Origin: Roseimicrobium gellanilyticum
GTDB taxonomy: Bacteria; Verrucomicrobiota; Verrucomicrobiia; Verrucomicrobiales; Verrucomicrobiaceae
Assembly (NCBI RefSeq): GCF_003315205.1
Contig: NZ_QNRR01000016.1
Location: 1-64,000, forward strand
Reading direction: 5' to 3'
Length of the DNA stretch: 64,000 nucleotides
Positions within the stretch are counted from its first letter, which is position 1. Each line of letters begins with the position of its first letter. The notes below the pieces were generated by a model. That model was given only the letters and a program-made list of their open reading frames with translations, searched no databases and had not been told where the DNA came from. The translations under genes were made by a program, and so were the position numbers. Positions 9,117-18,060 of this stretch are shown here, one piece after another.

Positions 9117-11252
9117 ATGTCCCCATCACTTTTTCCAAACCCCCAAGCTCCAGAGTGGGCAGTCTGCCGTGAGAGAAGGTTCCCAGCGAATCTGCTGTTC
9201 CAGCCATGGCTGGTGATGCTCAGCATGCTGCTGCTCGCCATGGCGTCCAGTGCGCAGGCGCAGCCCTCGGTCTCGGCATCGGTATCTCCAGCCCAGATCA
9301 CCCCGGGAGGATCCGCGGTATTCACGATCACGGTGGCCAATGGCCGGCCAAGCAAGCTGGACGCTCCTCCCTCTCTTCCTGAGGGTGTGGAACTGCTGGA
9401 ACCCACGGCGGAGTATCGAGAGGCGCCGGTACAACTTGGCGGGTCGGTACAGATGGCGCTGACCATGAACTGGCGCATCACGTGCCAGAACGAAGGAAGC
9501 TATCTCATTCCACCCCAGGAAATCGAGATACGCGGCGACATCTACACCACCAAGCCAGTGAAGCTGGTGGTGAAGGACGACCCGAACTCGCCCTCCTCTG
9601 ACTATGATCCCATCCTGAGCCTCGAAGCGGGCAAAACGGAATTCTACGAAGGTGAAGTGGTGCCGCTCACGGCAAACCTCTACATCCACGGCCGTACCAT
9701 GCTGCGCCGGCCGGGATTGATTGAGCTGCCGAAGGAAAACTTCGCCGTGCAGCGCTTTCCCCTGCAGCCGGATGAGGAGAGCGTGCAGCGCATCGGCGGG
9801 GTGCCGTATCGCGCGAACATCTTCCACAGCACCGTGTCCGCGTTGAAGCCGGGCAAGTTCAAGCTGGGGCCTGCCACCTGCGAAGTGCTGGTGGATGTGC
9901 AGTCCAGCGCGGAGAATTTCACCCCGCAGTACTTCAGCCAGATGGAGACGCGGAAGTTCAAGGTGAAGAGCAGCGAGGTGGCGCTGAATGTGCTGCCGCT
10001 GCCGAAGGACAACAAGCCGGGCACCTTCAGCGGAGCCGTGGGTGAGTTCGCGATTGGCCTGGTGGCGGAGCCACTGGAAGTGAATGTGGGTGACCCCATC
10101 TCCGTGGAACTCTCCATCAGTGGCTCGGGCAACTTTGACTCGGTGAGCGTGCCCACCTTGACGGACCCGAAGAACTGGAAGCTCTATCCTCCCAGAAAGT
10201 TCCAGCCAAATGACGGCATCTTTGCGCAGCGCAGCGGCAGTCGTGAGCAGCGCGTGAGCTTCACGCAGATCATCCTGCCGAACAAGGTGGTGAAGGAGAT
10301 TCCGCCTTTTGAGTTTACTTTCTTCAGCCCGACGAAAAAACAATATGTCGTGCTGACGACACAGCCAGTACCCATCAAGGTGAAGGGACCGGCGACACCC
10401 GAGGCACCGCCCGCAGGCAGTGGCACGGCAGCAACCACCAAGGAAAGCACTGCCCTGCCCCCGCTGGAGGAGAAGAAGCCCGTGGTGAAGGCAGCGATCA
10501 CCGACATCCTGACGAACACACCGCGCCGCGCCATGTGGTTCGCCGCCAGCCTGCCACTGAAGGACGACCGCCGCTTTCTGATGGCGAACTTCATCGCCAC
10601 TGGAGCATTGCTCTTCATCATCGCGATGAAGCTCGGCCTCATGGCCTGGCGCTCATACACCCATTCACCGGACGCACCCACGCGAGCGCTGTGGAAGGGT
10701 TTGCACGACAACCGGCTTTCGCGCGCCGACTTCTACACACGAGCAGTGCACTATGCGGCCGTCACCGGCGTGGCCGGCACGGCAGTACCCACCATTGTGT
10801 ACCGTCAGGAGGAACTGAACTATGCGCGCCAGGGTGAGGAAGCCAGCCAGCCGGTGCCGCGTGATGAGCGCAACCGCGTGCTGCATGTCCTGAAGTGCGG
10901 AGAATTTCCAGCGCCACAGGTCGAGCCGGCAACGGTGTCGCTTGCTGCTGCGCCAGCCGAGACTGCCACCAGCACAGAGACCACACCGGCCGGAGATGCC
11001 CAGACGGCGCCGGCTGCATCAGACTCCGCTGCCGCCACCTCTGAACCGAAGGCAACGTCACTGAAGGAATCCGCGCCACCAACATCTGCCCTTATCCTGT
11101 CGAAGGAACCCGAGGCCGAGGCGGGCGACAAGGAAAAGGAGAAATCTCCAGAAGCCACCAGCGCAGTTGCGGAAACGAAAGAGCCTGCCACCGGCGAAGG
11201 CTCAAAGGACAAGGGAGATGAACGTCAACCGGAGGACAAGGCCAAGGCCTGA
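9117..11252 (+). CDS. batD: BatD-type oxygen-tolerance protein
   Basis: A 711-residue exported protein: hydrophobic signal segment (about 33-47, cleaved near AQA), about 430 residues of beta-rich periplasmic domains beginning S-V-S-P-A-Q-I-T-P-G-G as in BatD, one transmembrane helix (about 487-512), and a cytoplasmic part with a Pro/Ala/Glu-rich tail (from about 600). The start may be the inner Met34, which would give a shorter signal peptide. It is the large scaffold-like member of the Bat operon, 101 bp after batB-batC and directly followed by batE. Confidence 0.88.
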   Translation: MSPSLFPNPQAPEWAVCRERRFPANLLFQPWLVMLSMLLLAMASSAQAQPSVSASVSPAQITPGGSAVFTITVANGRPSKLDAPPSLPEGVELLEPTAEYREAPVQLGGSVQMALTMNWRITCQNEGSYLIPPQEIEIRGDIYTTKPVKLVVKDDPNSPSSDYDPILSLEAGKTEFYEGEVVPLTANLYIHGRTMLRRPGLIELPKENFAVQRFPLQPDEESVQRIGGVPYRANIFHSTVSALKPGKFKLGPATCEVLVDVQSSAENFTPQYFSQMETRKFKVKSSEVALNVLPLPKDNKPGTFSGAVGEFAIGLVAEPLEVNVGDPISVELSISGSGNFDSVSVPTLTDPKNWKLYPPRKFQPNDGIFAQRSGSREQRVSFTQIILPNKVVKEIPPFEFTFFSPTKKQYVVLTTQPVPIKVKGPATPEAPPAGSGTAATTKESTALPPLEEKKPVVKAAITDILTNTPRRAMWFAASLPLKDDRRFLMANFIATGALLFIIAMKLGLMAWRSYTHSPDAPTRALWKGLHDNRLSRADFYTRAVHYAAVTGVAGTAVPTIVYRQEELNYARQGEEASQPVPRDERNRVLHVLKCGEFPAPQVEPATVSLAAAPAETATSTETTPAGDAQTAPAASDSAAATSEPKATSLKESAPPTSALILSKEPEAEAGDKEKEKSPEATSAVAETKEPATGEGSKDKGDERQPEDKAKA

Positions 11253-11299
11253 GCCGCTCCATGCACCTGCATTCCGTTTCTTTTTACACCGTCGAATCC

Positions 11300-12169
11300 A
11301 TGCATCCTCGTATGAAGGATCTGCTGCGCCTGCTCGTGGCACTCGTGCTGCTGCCTTTCGCGTGGAGCAGCGCTTCCTTGCAGGCGGCCACTCCGGAGGC
11401 TGCGGCTGCTGCCACGGACGAACTGGAAAAGCGCTATGAAGATGCGCGCGTGGCATTCGAGAAAGAGGACTACCGGAGAGCGCAATACCTTGGCGAGTCC
11501 CTGCTGAAGGACTCGCTGGATCAAGGCAAGGTGAGCCCGCAACTCTTCCAGCTCATGGGACACACGCGCTATCGCCAGGGAGACCTGGGCCGTGCCGCGC
11601 TGTGGTACATGCGCGCCACGCTCTTCCCGCCTCCCTCCCCGGAGACGACACAAAATCTATCCCATATCCGTGGCAAGACGGGGAACCTCGCCTTCGCAGC
11701 GAATCGGTTTGGCGATCAATACACTTCGCTGCTGACACGCCCGCAGTGGATGCGCATTGTGGTTGTATCCGCATGGGCGCTGGTGTTTTCCGTGGTGCTT
11801 TTCATTGCGATCCGTTCGTCTGGCTGGCGCACACTTTTCCTGTTGGTGGGCCTCCTGGGCCTCGTGGGGGGCGCGCTGGGCTTCACAGGATGGAAGCTGC
11901 GTCCGACTTATGACCGGGTGAAAGACCTCGCGATCGTGACCTCACCCAATGCGCAATCCTACACGGCCGCCACGACGACGGCGGGCCGGGTGATTGCCCT
12001 GCCACCCGGCAGCCAGGTGCGCAAGCTGGAGGAACGCGGCGCGTGGACCTACGTGGAAACGTGGCGCGAGGAAACCGGCAGCGGCGCCGTGGGCCAGATG
12101 TTCCGCGGCTGGGTGCAGAATGATGCCCTGAGCACGTTCTGGCCGTTTGATGCGAAGTTTTTGGATTGA
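11300..12169 (+). CDS. batE: BatE-like protein: TPR, two membrane helices, SH3-like domain
   Basis: A 289-residue protein with a signal peptide (cleaved near QAA), a TPR region (about 30-110), two adjacent membrane helices (about 149-172 and 175-197) and a C-terminal SH3-like domain (about 210-280; 'GSQVRKLEERGAWTYVE'). This is the BatE arrangement. The start at 11300 is one of three nearby Mets (11261, 11300, 11312). It closes the MoxR/Bat operon. The complex is associated with envelope stress or aerotolerance in Bacteroidetes and Leptospira, but its mechanism is not settled. Confidence 0.83.
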   Translation: MHPRMKDLLRLLVALVLLPFAWSSASLQAATPEAAAAATDELEKRYEDARVAFEKEDYRRAQYLGESLLKDSLDQGKVSPQLFQLMGHTRYRQGDLGRAALWYMRATLFPPPSPETTQNLSHIRGKTGNLAFAANRFGDQYTSLLTRPQWMRIVVVSAWALVFSVVLFIAIRSSGWRTLFLLVGLLGLVGGALGFTGWKLRPTYDRVKDLAIVTSPNAQSYTAATTTAGRVIALPPGSQVRKLEERGAWTYVETWREETGSGAVGQMFRGWVQNDALSTFWPFDAKFLD

Positions 12170-12313
12170 GGAATTCTGGGGCTCAATTCGCAGTTCACGG
12201 CCAGGTTCCTGTTCCGGGAAGTTCGAGCTCACCACTCACGACGCGGAGGAACTTTGGAGGGTGGAAGATGGTGAGGGCGCGGATTCCAAAGGGAACACCC
12301 GCCTGATTCAATC

Positions 12314-12416
12314 TTTACTGGCCAGTAAAAAATGACCTGCCAGTGAAAATATTTGATTTTTTCACTCTAAAGTGATATCTTTACTGACTGTGCAAAAAGG
12401 GCTTCCCAGTGAAAAA
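12314..12416 (+). promoter_or_regulatory. Palindrome array upstream of the AbiE-like pair
   Basis: Four related signals sit within 103 bp: a perfect 16-bp palindrome TTTACTGG/CCAGTAAA (12314-12329); AGTGAAAA (12342-12349) facing TTTTCACT (12359-12366); TCACT-ctaa-AGTGA (12362-12375); and CAGTGAAAAA (12407-12416), which lies inside the first gene. The spacer is much more AT-rich than the surroundings. AbiEi-type antitoxins are known to repress their own operon through inverted repeats, so this is a strong candidate autoregulatory operator and promoter region. Confidence 0.7.
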
Positions 12417-13454
12417 GTCGCCATTCGTTATGAAAGCGAGTTGGTAGAGCACTTTCGGGAGCTCATGGGGGTGGACCCAGACATCCATTGGCTCGCCGGG
12501 ACGTCGACACCTCATGGGATTTCAGATGGCCACGTAGAACTGGAGTTCGATGGGAGACGATTTGGGTTCACTCCCCACTACGAGCTCAAACCCACCGTAC
12601 CGTGGCTGGAGGACTTGAAAGTGCGCTCCCTCACCTGGCCGCCACCTCTCGTCATCGCCCCAGAACTGTCCTCCCGGCTTCTCACGGAATGCAAGAGGCT
12701 GGAGATTGCCGCCATTGATCTCAATGGACGCTGCTGGCTGAGGGCGCAGGGATTCCTCGTAGAACGCCTCGCCTTGCCCGGACGTTCATTCACCTACGAG
12801 CTGGAACCTCGAAATATCTTCGTGGGCAAAAGTGCCCGCATTGTTCGGTGCCTGCTCACTGACCGTGACCGCATCTGGACTCAAGCGGAGGTAGTACCCC
12901 GTACCCAAGCCAGTTCCGGCCTTGTATCTCGCATCGTCCATCACTTGATAAGCCAGGGATTTGTCGAGAAGCTGACTCCGCGAACGTTTCGTCTGCGCGA
13001 CTGGCATGCGTTGCTGAATGAATGGACGGAGTCCGACCGTTTCTCGAAACGGACGCGCACCACCCTTTACGCGGGCTTCCTCGGGGGACCGGAATTCCTG
13101 GCGGACCGTCTTCAGCGATGGGCCGACGAAGAACATGTTCCGCTTGCCTTCACGCAATGGATCGCCGCATGGACACGGCACCCCCATACGGAACCAGCAG
13201 TTTGTTCCGCGTATGTGAGTCGTCCTCCTGAAGCTGCCACTTTAGAGCGACTGGGTCTCCGGCAAGTCACGGAGGGTGGAAAGCTGTGGCTTCATGTGCC
13301 GGATGACGAAGGCGTTCTTTCCGAAACCCAGAATCGCAAAGGACTGAGGCTCGTCACGGACGCGCAAATCTATCTCGACTTGCAACGTACCGGCCTGCGC
13401 GGTCCGGATGCCGCCTGGGCTCTTCGAGAGTGGGGGGGCTTTTGCAGGCCATGA
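12390..13454 (+). CDS. AbiEi-like antitoxin / transcriptional regulator
   Basis: A protein of about 354 residues with a winged-helix region in the middle (about 155-205, 'IWTQAEVVPRTQASSGLVSR') and a C-terminal segment with the AbiEi-type ending 'IYLDLQRTGLRG' followed by D-A-A-W-A-L-R. This indicates the antitoxin of type IV AbiE systems, which neutralises a nucleotidyltransferase and represses transcription. The start is uncertain: GTG 12372 lies inside a palindrome, GTG 12390 is used here, and neither has a good ribosome binding site. It overlaps the next gene by ATGA (13451-13454), so the two are translationally coupled. Confidence 0.72.
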   Translation: MQKGLPSEKVAIRYESELVEHFRELMGVDPDIHWLAGTSTPHGISDGHVELEFDGRRFGFTPHYELKPTVPWLEDLKVRSLTWPPPLVIAPELSSRLLTECKRLEIAAIDLNGRCWLRAQGFLVERLALPGRSFTYELEPRNIFVGKSARIVRCLLTDRDRIWTQAEVVPRTQASSGLVSRIVHHLISQGFVEKLTPRTFRLRDWHALLNEWTESDRFSKRTRTTLYAGFLGGPEFLADRLQRWADEEHVPLAFTQWIAAWTRHPHTEPAVCSAYVSRPPEAATLERLGLRQVTEGGKLWLHVPDDEGVLSETQNRKGLRLVTDAQIYLDLQRTGLRGPDAAWALREWGGFCRP

Positions 13455-14299
13455 AATACGAGACCTACAGTGAATACGAACCTCAGAGAGTGAGCCTGGC
13501 AGAGGGTGCCTTCATCACCGTCTGGTCAGCACTCAGTCAATGGCACCAGGATCTGGTGCTCGTGGGTGGATTGGTGCCGAAGTATCTCTGTGGTGATCTC
13601 ACCCAGCAACGGTCATTACCACGTCCCGCGACGCTGGATGTGGACCTGGGTATTGCCCTTGCCGCCGATCACGGCCAATACGGCAATCTGGTTTGGGAAC
13701 TTCGCGGACACGGCTTCCAGCAAAACACAGCACACCCTTCCCGCTTCGAAAAGATCATTGGGGGTGTGACGGTGCCGGTGGATTTTCTAGTCGAGAAACC
13801 ACCGCATGCCACCGGCACGGCACAGGTAGCGGATATCACCGCAGGTATCATGCCCGGCGTAGAGCGGGCGCTCGCCACAGCGCGAACGGTCACGCTCTCA
13901 GGGGTAGATCTACACGGAGCCACCCAGAACCTGCGCGCCCGCGTTTGCGAAGTCGGTCCCTTTCTCGCGCTCAAGCTTCGCGCCTTCTACCATCGCCAGC
14001 AGCCGAAGGATGCATTCGACATTCTCTATACTCTCCTTCACTACGATGGTGGCAGTGCTGCTGCCATCGACGCGTTTGCCGCGGAGATTCGGCTCGGAAA
14101 TCCCGCTGGCGAAGAGGCGCTTCGTACCTTGAAGGAACACTTTTCCACGGAGACTTCGCCGGGTCCCGTCAAGGCCAGCCACTTCGTGCTGGGTGAGGCA
14201 AATCCCAATGAGTCTGGGGATGTCCGCTTCGAGCGCATCTCGCTGCGTCAGGACATGGTGGATGCTGCCTCCCAGTTGCTCAGGGCAGCGTCTGCCTGA
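13451..14299 (+). CDS. AbiEii-like nucleotidyltransferase toxin
   Basis: A 282-residue protein with the nucleotidyltransferase signature: LVGG (37-40), T-L-D-V-D-L (61-66) providing the acidic pair, and later K-D-A-F-D-I (about 180), which is the conserved K-x-x-D element of the AbiEii/MenA family. The start at 13451 overlaps the upstream stop as ATGA. In AbiE systems this enzyme is the toxin, acting in phage abortive infection. Length and order (antitoxin first) fit the family. The acceptor molecule, possibly tRNA by analogy with MenT toxins, cannot be told from sequence. Confidence 0.78.
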   Translation: MKYETYSEYEPQRVSLAEGAFITVWSALSQWHQDLVLVGGLVPKYLCGDLTQQRSLPRPATLDVDLGIALAADHGQYGNLVWELRGHGFQQNTAHPSRFEKIIGGVTVPVDFLVEKPPHATGTAQVADITAGIMPGVERALATARTVTLSGVDLHGATQNLRARVCEVGPFLALKLRAFYHRQQPKDAFDILYTLLHYDGGSAAAIDAFAAEIRLGNPAGEEALRTLKEHFSTETSPGPVKASHFVLGEANPNESGDVRFERISLRQDMVDAASQLLRAASA

Positions 14300-14393
14300 G
14301 CGGTAGTGGATGCTTGGGTGATTTTCCCCTGTGACGCACTTTTTGCGCTTGGCAGCCCGCACGCTCTTCGTTTCATATACCCCCTCAATGGCG

Positions 14394-14467
14394 GACTACT
14401 GACTACTGACTACTGACTACTGACTACTGACTACTGACTACTGACTACTGACTACTGACTACTGACT
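14394..14467. repeat. Ten perfect tandem copies of GACTACT
   Basis: The 7-bp unit GACTACT is repeated ten times without error from 14394 to 14463, then GACT of an eleventh copy. The surrounding 14300-14531 stretch holds no gene and also contains 'taactcgtaactcctcactc' style degenerate repeats. Short tandem heptamers of this kind are prone to slippage, and the copy number probably differs between strains. Confidence 0.95.
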
Positions 14468-14531
14468 CCGCGCTCCGCATTTCCCCACAACTCATCACCC
14501 CTAACTCGTAACTCCTCACTCACTCCTCCCC

Positions 14532-15335
14532 ATGCCCATTGTACAGACCAACGGTATCAACATGGCCTATGAAGAACGCGGTTCCGGTGATCCGCTGATC
14601 TGCATCATGGGTGTCACGGCTCCTGGCGGGGTGTGGGATGCGCATGCGCAGGCCTGGGAGAAGCACTTCCGCTGCATCCTGGGTGACAATCGCGGCGTGG
14701 GCCTCACGGACAAGCCCGAAGGTCCCTACACCACCGCGATGATGGCGGATGACTACGCGGGCCTCATGGACAAGCTGGGTATCAAGAAAGCCCGTGTGGT
14801 GGGCTGTTCGCTGGGCAGCGTGATTGCGCAGCAGCTCGCGCTGCGTCACCCGGACAAGGTGCAGAGCGCGATCCTCATGTGCACATGGGCGCGGCAGGAC
14901 CGCTTCGGCATCTACACGTGGGAGCACATGAAGAAGTGCAAGGCCACGATGCGCCCGGAAGATTTCATGCACTACGTGCAGATGCTCATCTTCACCAAGC
15001 CTTGGTTCGACAATGATGACTGCTGGAACAACATGCAGCAGGGCCTGAAGGATGCGGCGATTGGCGCCGCACCGCAGCCCGTGCATGCCATGGAAGCGCA
15101 GGCCGCCGCAGCGATGAATCACAACACGCTCAATGAGCTGAAGAACATCAAGGTGCCCGTGCTGGTCATCGGCGGGAAGAACGATGTCTTCACGCCTCGC
15201 TGGATGAGCGAGGAAGTGGCGGCGGGCATCCCGGGATCCGACCTGCATCTCTATGATGACGCGGGCCATGCCTTCCACTGGGAGTGTATGGGTGACTTCA
15301 ACCCGCGCACGACGGAGTGGCTACTGAAGCACTAG
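14532..15335 (+). CDS. Alpha/beta-hydrolase fold protein
   Basis: A 267-residue single-domain alpha/beta hydrolase with a complete apparent triad: nucleophile Ser93 in G-C-S-L-G, Asp218 in GGKNDVFTP and His246 in DAGHAFHWE. It has no signal peptide, so it is cytoplasmic. Family members include esterases, lipases and C-C hydrolases; the substrate cannot be assigned. It stands alone, between the heptamer array upstream and a rho-independent terminator 35 bp downstream. Confidence 0.85.
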   Translation: MPIVQTNGINMAYEERGSGDPLICIMGVTAPGGVWDAHAQAWEKHFRCILGDNRGVGLTDKPEGPYTTAMMADDYAGLMDKLGIKKARVVGCSLGSVIAQQLALRHPDKVQSAILMCTWARQDRFGIYTWEHMKKCKATMRPEDFMHYVQMLIFTKPWFDNDDCWNNMQQGLKDAAIGAAPQPVHAMEAQAAAAMNHNTLNELKNIKVPVLVIGGKNDVFTPRWMSEEVAAGIPGSDLHLYDDAGHAFHWECMGDFNPRTTEWLLKH

Positions 15336-15370
15336 GGGGAGAGGGATAAGGAATAAGGTCCCAAGATTTA

Positions 15371-15406
15371 AAAGCGGCGCGGGGTGACTCGCGCCGCTTT
15401 TTGTTT
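15371..15406 (+). terminator. Rho-independent terminator after the alpha/beta hydrolase
   Basis: Perfect 11-bp arms AAAGCGGCGCG (15371-15381) and CGCGCCGCTTT (15390-15400) with an 8-nt loop, continuing into TTGTTTG, so the 3' stem end and tail give a T-rich run (TTTTTGTTTG). Confidence 0.85.
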
Positions 15407-15577
15407 GTATGTTTTGCGTCAACTCTTTCTGAGTGCGTGCATGCTGTTGCGAGAAAAAGTCGGGGCGCGCGCCTCCAAGGATCGGGGGCGCTCCTGCCCC
15501 CTTTCTGCAGGTGGCAATGCCGGTGTCGTGTCGCTCCGGTGGGACGTTCCAACATGACTTTGCGTCCTCTTTGCGCA

Positions 15578-17854
15578 CTACTCTCCGCTCAGGATCACAT
15601 CCGCTGCCTTCTCGCTGACCATGAAGATGGGTGCGGCGATGAAGTAGCCGGGGATTTTTGGGAATACGGAAGCGTCCACCACGCGCAATCCTTCCACGCC
15701 ATGCACGCGGAATTTGCTGTCGAGCACGGCCATCTTGTCCTGCAGCAGGCGGGTGTCTGGGCGCCAGGGGTCGCTCCCGATGCGGCAGGTCCCGCAGGCG
15801 TGGTGGCCCCAGGCTTCGTTCTTGATCCATTTGGCGAGCGGTGAGTTCACATCTTCGCTGTCGTGCTTGTCAGCGCCGGGCTGGACTTCGGTGGCGAAGA
15901 CCTCTCCGTCCTCATCTGTCCTGGCGTGCGCGTTGATCTGGCGGGCTTGCTTCACGGCGCGCAGCAGGGCTTTCAAATCATGTCTCCAGCCCGGTGTGCC
16001 ACCTTCATCGAAGGAACGGAAGAGAATCCTGGGTGTATCGAATGGACTGGCGGAACGCAGGCGCACGGTGCCGGCATTGTTGTCCGTGTAGGCCTTCAGG
16101 ATGACCCAGGACCACAGGTTGTAGTGAGGCTTCGCACCAGGGCTCTCTGTCTCGCCATTGGGCAGTTTGGTCCTTCTTAGCAGTTCCTTCGACCAACCCC
16201 AGTAGAAGCCACGGAAGGCAGCGGGCACGCCGAAGACGAACAAGTCCGGCTCCGGCGCACTATCTGCGGCGGTGCCGGATGTTTGCATGTAAGCCATGGT
16301 GCCGCCATTCGTGGCATACAGGCTGTCCCTGCCCTTTTGATAAGCGCAGCGCGCCTTGTCTTTGGGATCACCTGGCACGAAGCTCACCTTATTCTCGCTC
16401 AAGGTGGTGAAAGTTTCACCATCCTTCAGGGTGCTGATGACCGCGATCTCATAGCGGTCCTGGAGATTGCGTCCCACGCCCGGCAGGTCGACAAAACGCG
16501 GGCCTTGTATCCCGCTCCTGCTCAGCGGTCGTCCGTCCACGCCCTTGATGCCATGCAGTCCCGGCACGTTTGACAGTGCCTTGCTGTCGCCGATGCCGCT
16601 GAGCATCAGCAATTGCGGCGTGTTGAATGCGCCACCGCAGAGGATCACTTCGCCTTGTGCCTGGGTGCGGTAGCACGCCAACGGGCCGCTTCCCCTGCTC
16701 GTCGGTTGCAGCGGGCTGGCCTTGTAAAGATAGCTGCCCTGCATGCACTCCACTCCCACGGCGCGGGGAGCTCCACTTCCTCCCTGCCCCGATGCGGCGA
16801 ACAGCACCCGAAGCACGTGCATGCCCTGCACCACGTGCAGTTTGTCCGGATGCTTCCGCTGGGTCTTGAGGATGAACTCACGCACGCCTGCGCGCTTTGC
16901 CTTGAACGGCAAGGCATCGTGTCCGGAATCCATGCCCGTGGGAATGAAGAACGGTCCACTCGGATTCTTGCGGCGCGTGCGCAGGTCATTCGGGTCCAGG
17001 CGTTGGGCGAAGCGACTCCGCACGATGCGCGACAACTGCCGCACGGTCCCCCAGAACCGGCTGCGATCTCCGGTGATGAATTGCCGGGCACCCTCCAGGA
17101 TGGAACCCAGATGTTTGTCACTCTGAGAGATGCGGATGGCCAGGCTCAGGGCCGTGAAACTGGTCGGCTGCCATCCGAAGAAACCGTGTCCGCTCCTGCA
17201 GTCCATGCCCTCGGGATGGACCAATTGCTTGACCTTCCGACCCACGTACGTGAGTGGCGCGGTCAGCGTGCCCAGCACCCGGCGCACGAAGGGCACGTAC
17301 TGGCAGCGCTCGAACTTGGCAAAGTAGGGCTGCATCTTTGCGGCCTGCCATGAGGCATCGCCCGTGAGTTGTGCGATGTGCTCCCAGTCGCGATCCTGGG
17401 GCCGGATGAGGATCATGGCATGGTGCGCGGTGCACCCACCCAAGCCGGCGCTGCGGGGATAGAAGACGCCGCCGGTGCCGACGGGATCGTCGTGCTTCGG
17501 ATTGTATTTGTCGTCCTCTTCTTGTCGCTTCGTGTCTGCATAGTGCCGCACGGAAAACTGCCAGCTCATCTCCTTGTCCTCGGACGCGGCCGCGTAGTAG
17601 CACGGGGTGTCATGCACTTCTCCAGGCTTCGCATCAGGGTAGTCTCTCGACTGCGACTTCGCCGGATCACCCCCTGCATCCAGCAGGAGCACCTTCTTCC
17701 CCGCAAGAGCGAGACGGCAGGCCAGTGGACCTCCACCCGCTCCCGCGCCAACCACGATATAGTCATACGTGGTCTCCCGACCCGCAGCAGCATGCCCATG
17801 CATGGCATCCACGGTCGTAGCGGCAGCGGTGGCGAGAAAGGTCCGGCGTTTCAT
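15578..17854 (-). CDS. Exported GMC-family FAD oxidoreductase
   Basis: A 758-residue protein with a Tat-like leader (MKRRTFLATAAA), an FAD-binding GAGAGGG motif (36-42) and an aspartate/glycine-ended second strand typical of glucose-methanol-choline oxidoreductases. A C-terminal block contains H-H-A-C-G-T-C-R-I-G and the closing 'VDASVFPKIPGYF' motif with the catalytic His region. It is longer than soluble GMC enzymes because of insertions around residues 80-130 and 330-400. It probably oxidises an alcohol or sugar in the periplasm and hands electrons to a cytochrome; the substrate is unknown. It lies alone, 206 bp downstream of the next minus-strand gene. Confidence 0.88.
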   Translation of the reverse strand: MKRRTFLATAAATTVDAMHGHAAAGRETTYDYIVVGAGAGGGPLACRLALAGKKVLLLDAGGDPAKSQSRDYPDAKPGEVHDTPCYYAAASEDKEMSWQFSVRHYADTKRQEEDDKYNPKHDDPVGTGGVFYPRSAGLGGCTAHHAMILIRPQDRDWEHIAQLTGDASWQAAKMQPYFAKFERCQYVPFVRRVLGTLTAPLTYVGRKVKQLVHPEGMDCRSGHGFFGWQPTSFTALSLAIRISQSDKHLGSILEGARQFITGDRSRFWGTVRQLSRIVRSRFAQRLDPNDLRTRRKNPSGPFFIPTGMDSGHDALPFKAKRAGVREFILKTQRKHPDKLHVVQGMHVLRVLFAASGQGGSGAPRAVGVECMQGSYLYKASPLQPTSRGSGPLACYRTQAQGEVILCGGAFNTPQLLMLSGIGDSKALSNVPGLHGIKGVDGRPLSRSGIQGPRFVDLPGVGRNLQDRYEIAVISTLKDGETFTTLSENKVSFVPGDPKDKARCAYQKGRDSLYATNGGTMAYMQTSGTAADSAPEPDLFVFGVPAAFRGFYWGWSKELLRRTKLPNGETESPGAKPHYNLWSWVILKAYTDNNAGTVRLRSASPFDTPRILFRSFDEGGTPGWRHDLKALLRAVKQARQINAHARTDEDGEVFATEVQPGADKHDSEDVNSPLAKWIKNEAWGHHACGTCRIGSDPWRPDTRLLQDKMAVLDSKFRVHGVEGLRVVDASVFPKIPGYFIAAPIFMVSEKAADVILSGE

Positions 17855-18060
17855 GAGAGGACAGAGGGTTCAGGACAGCGCTTGGTCGAATTCATTTTTC
17901 GATCAATTGCCGAATCGAACACACTTTTTCCATCCTGTCACGAAAAGAAAAGATGAAGGGGGGGGGCGGATGAACAGGACGCAGCGGGCTGGAAAGCCCG
18001 CGCTCCTTTACTGCATCTCCTCAGTTCTCCGCTGCTTCGTTGCTTTACGTCTCACCTGCT

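Noticed and set aside
14394-14467. Possible CRISPR array
   Set aside because: The repeats are 7 bp with no spacers; it is a simple tandem repeat, and no cas gene is near.
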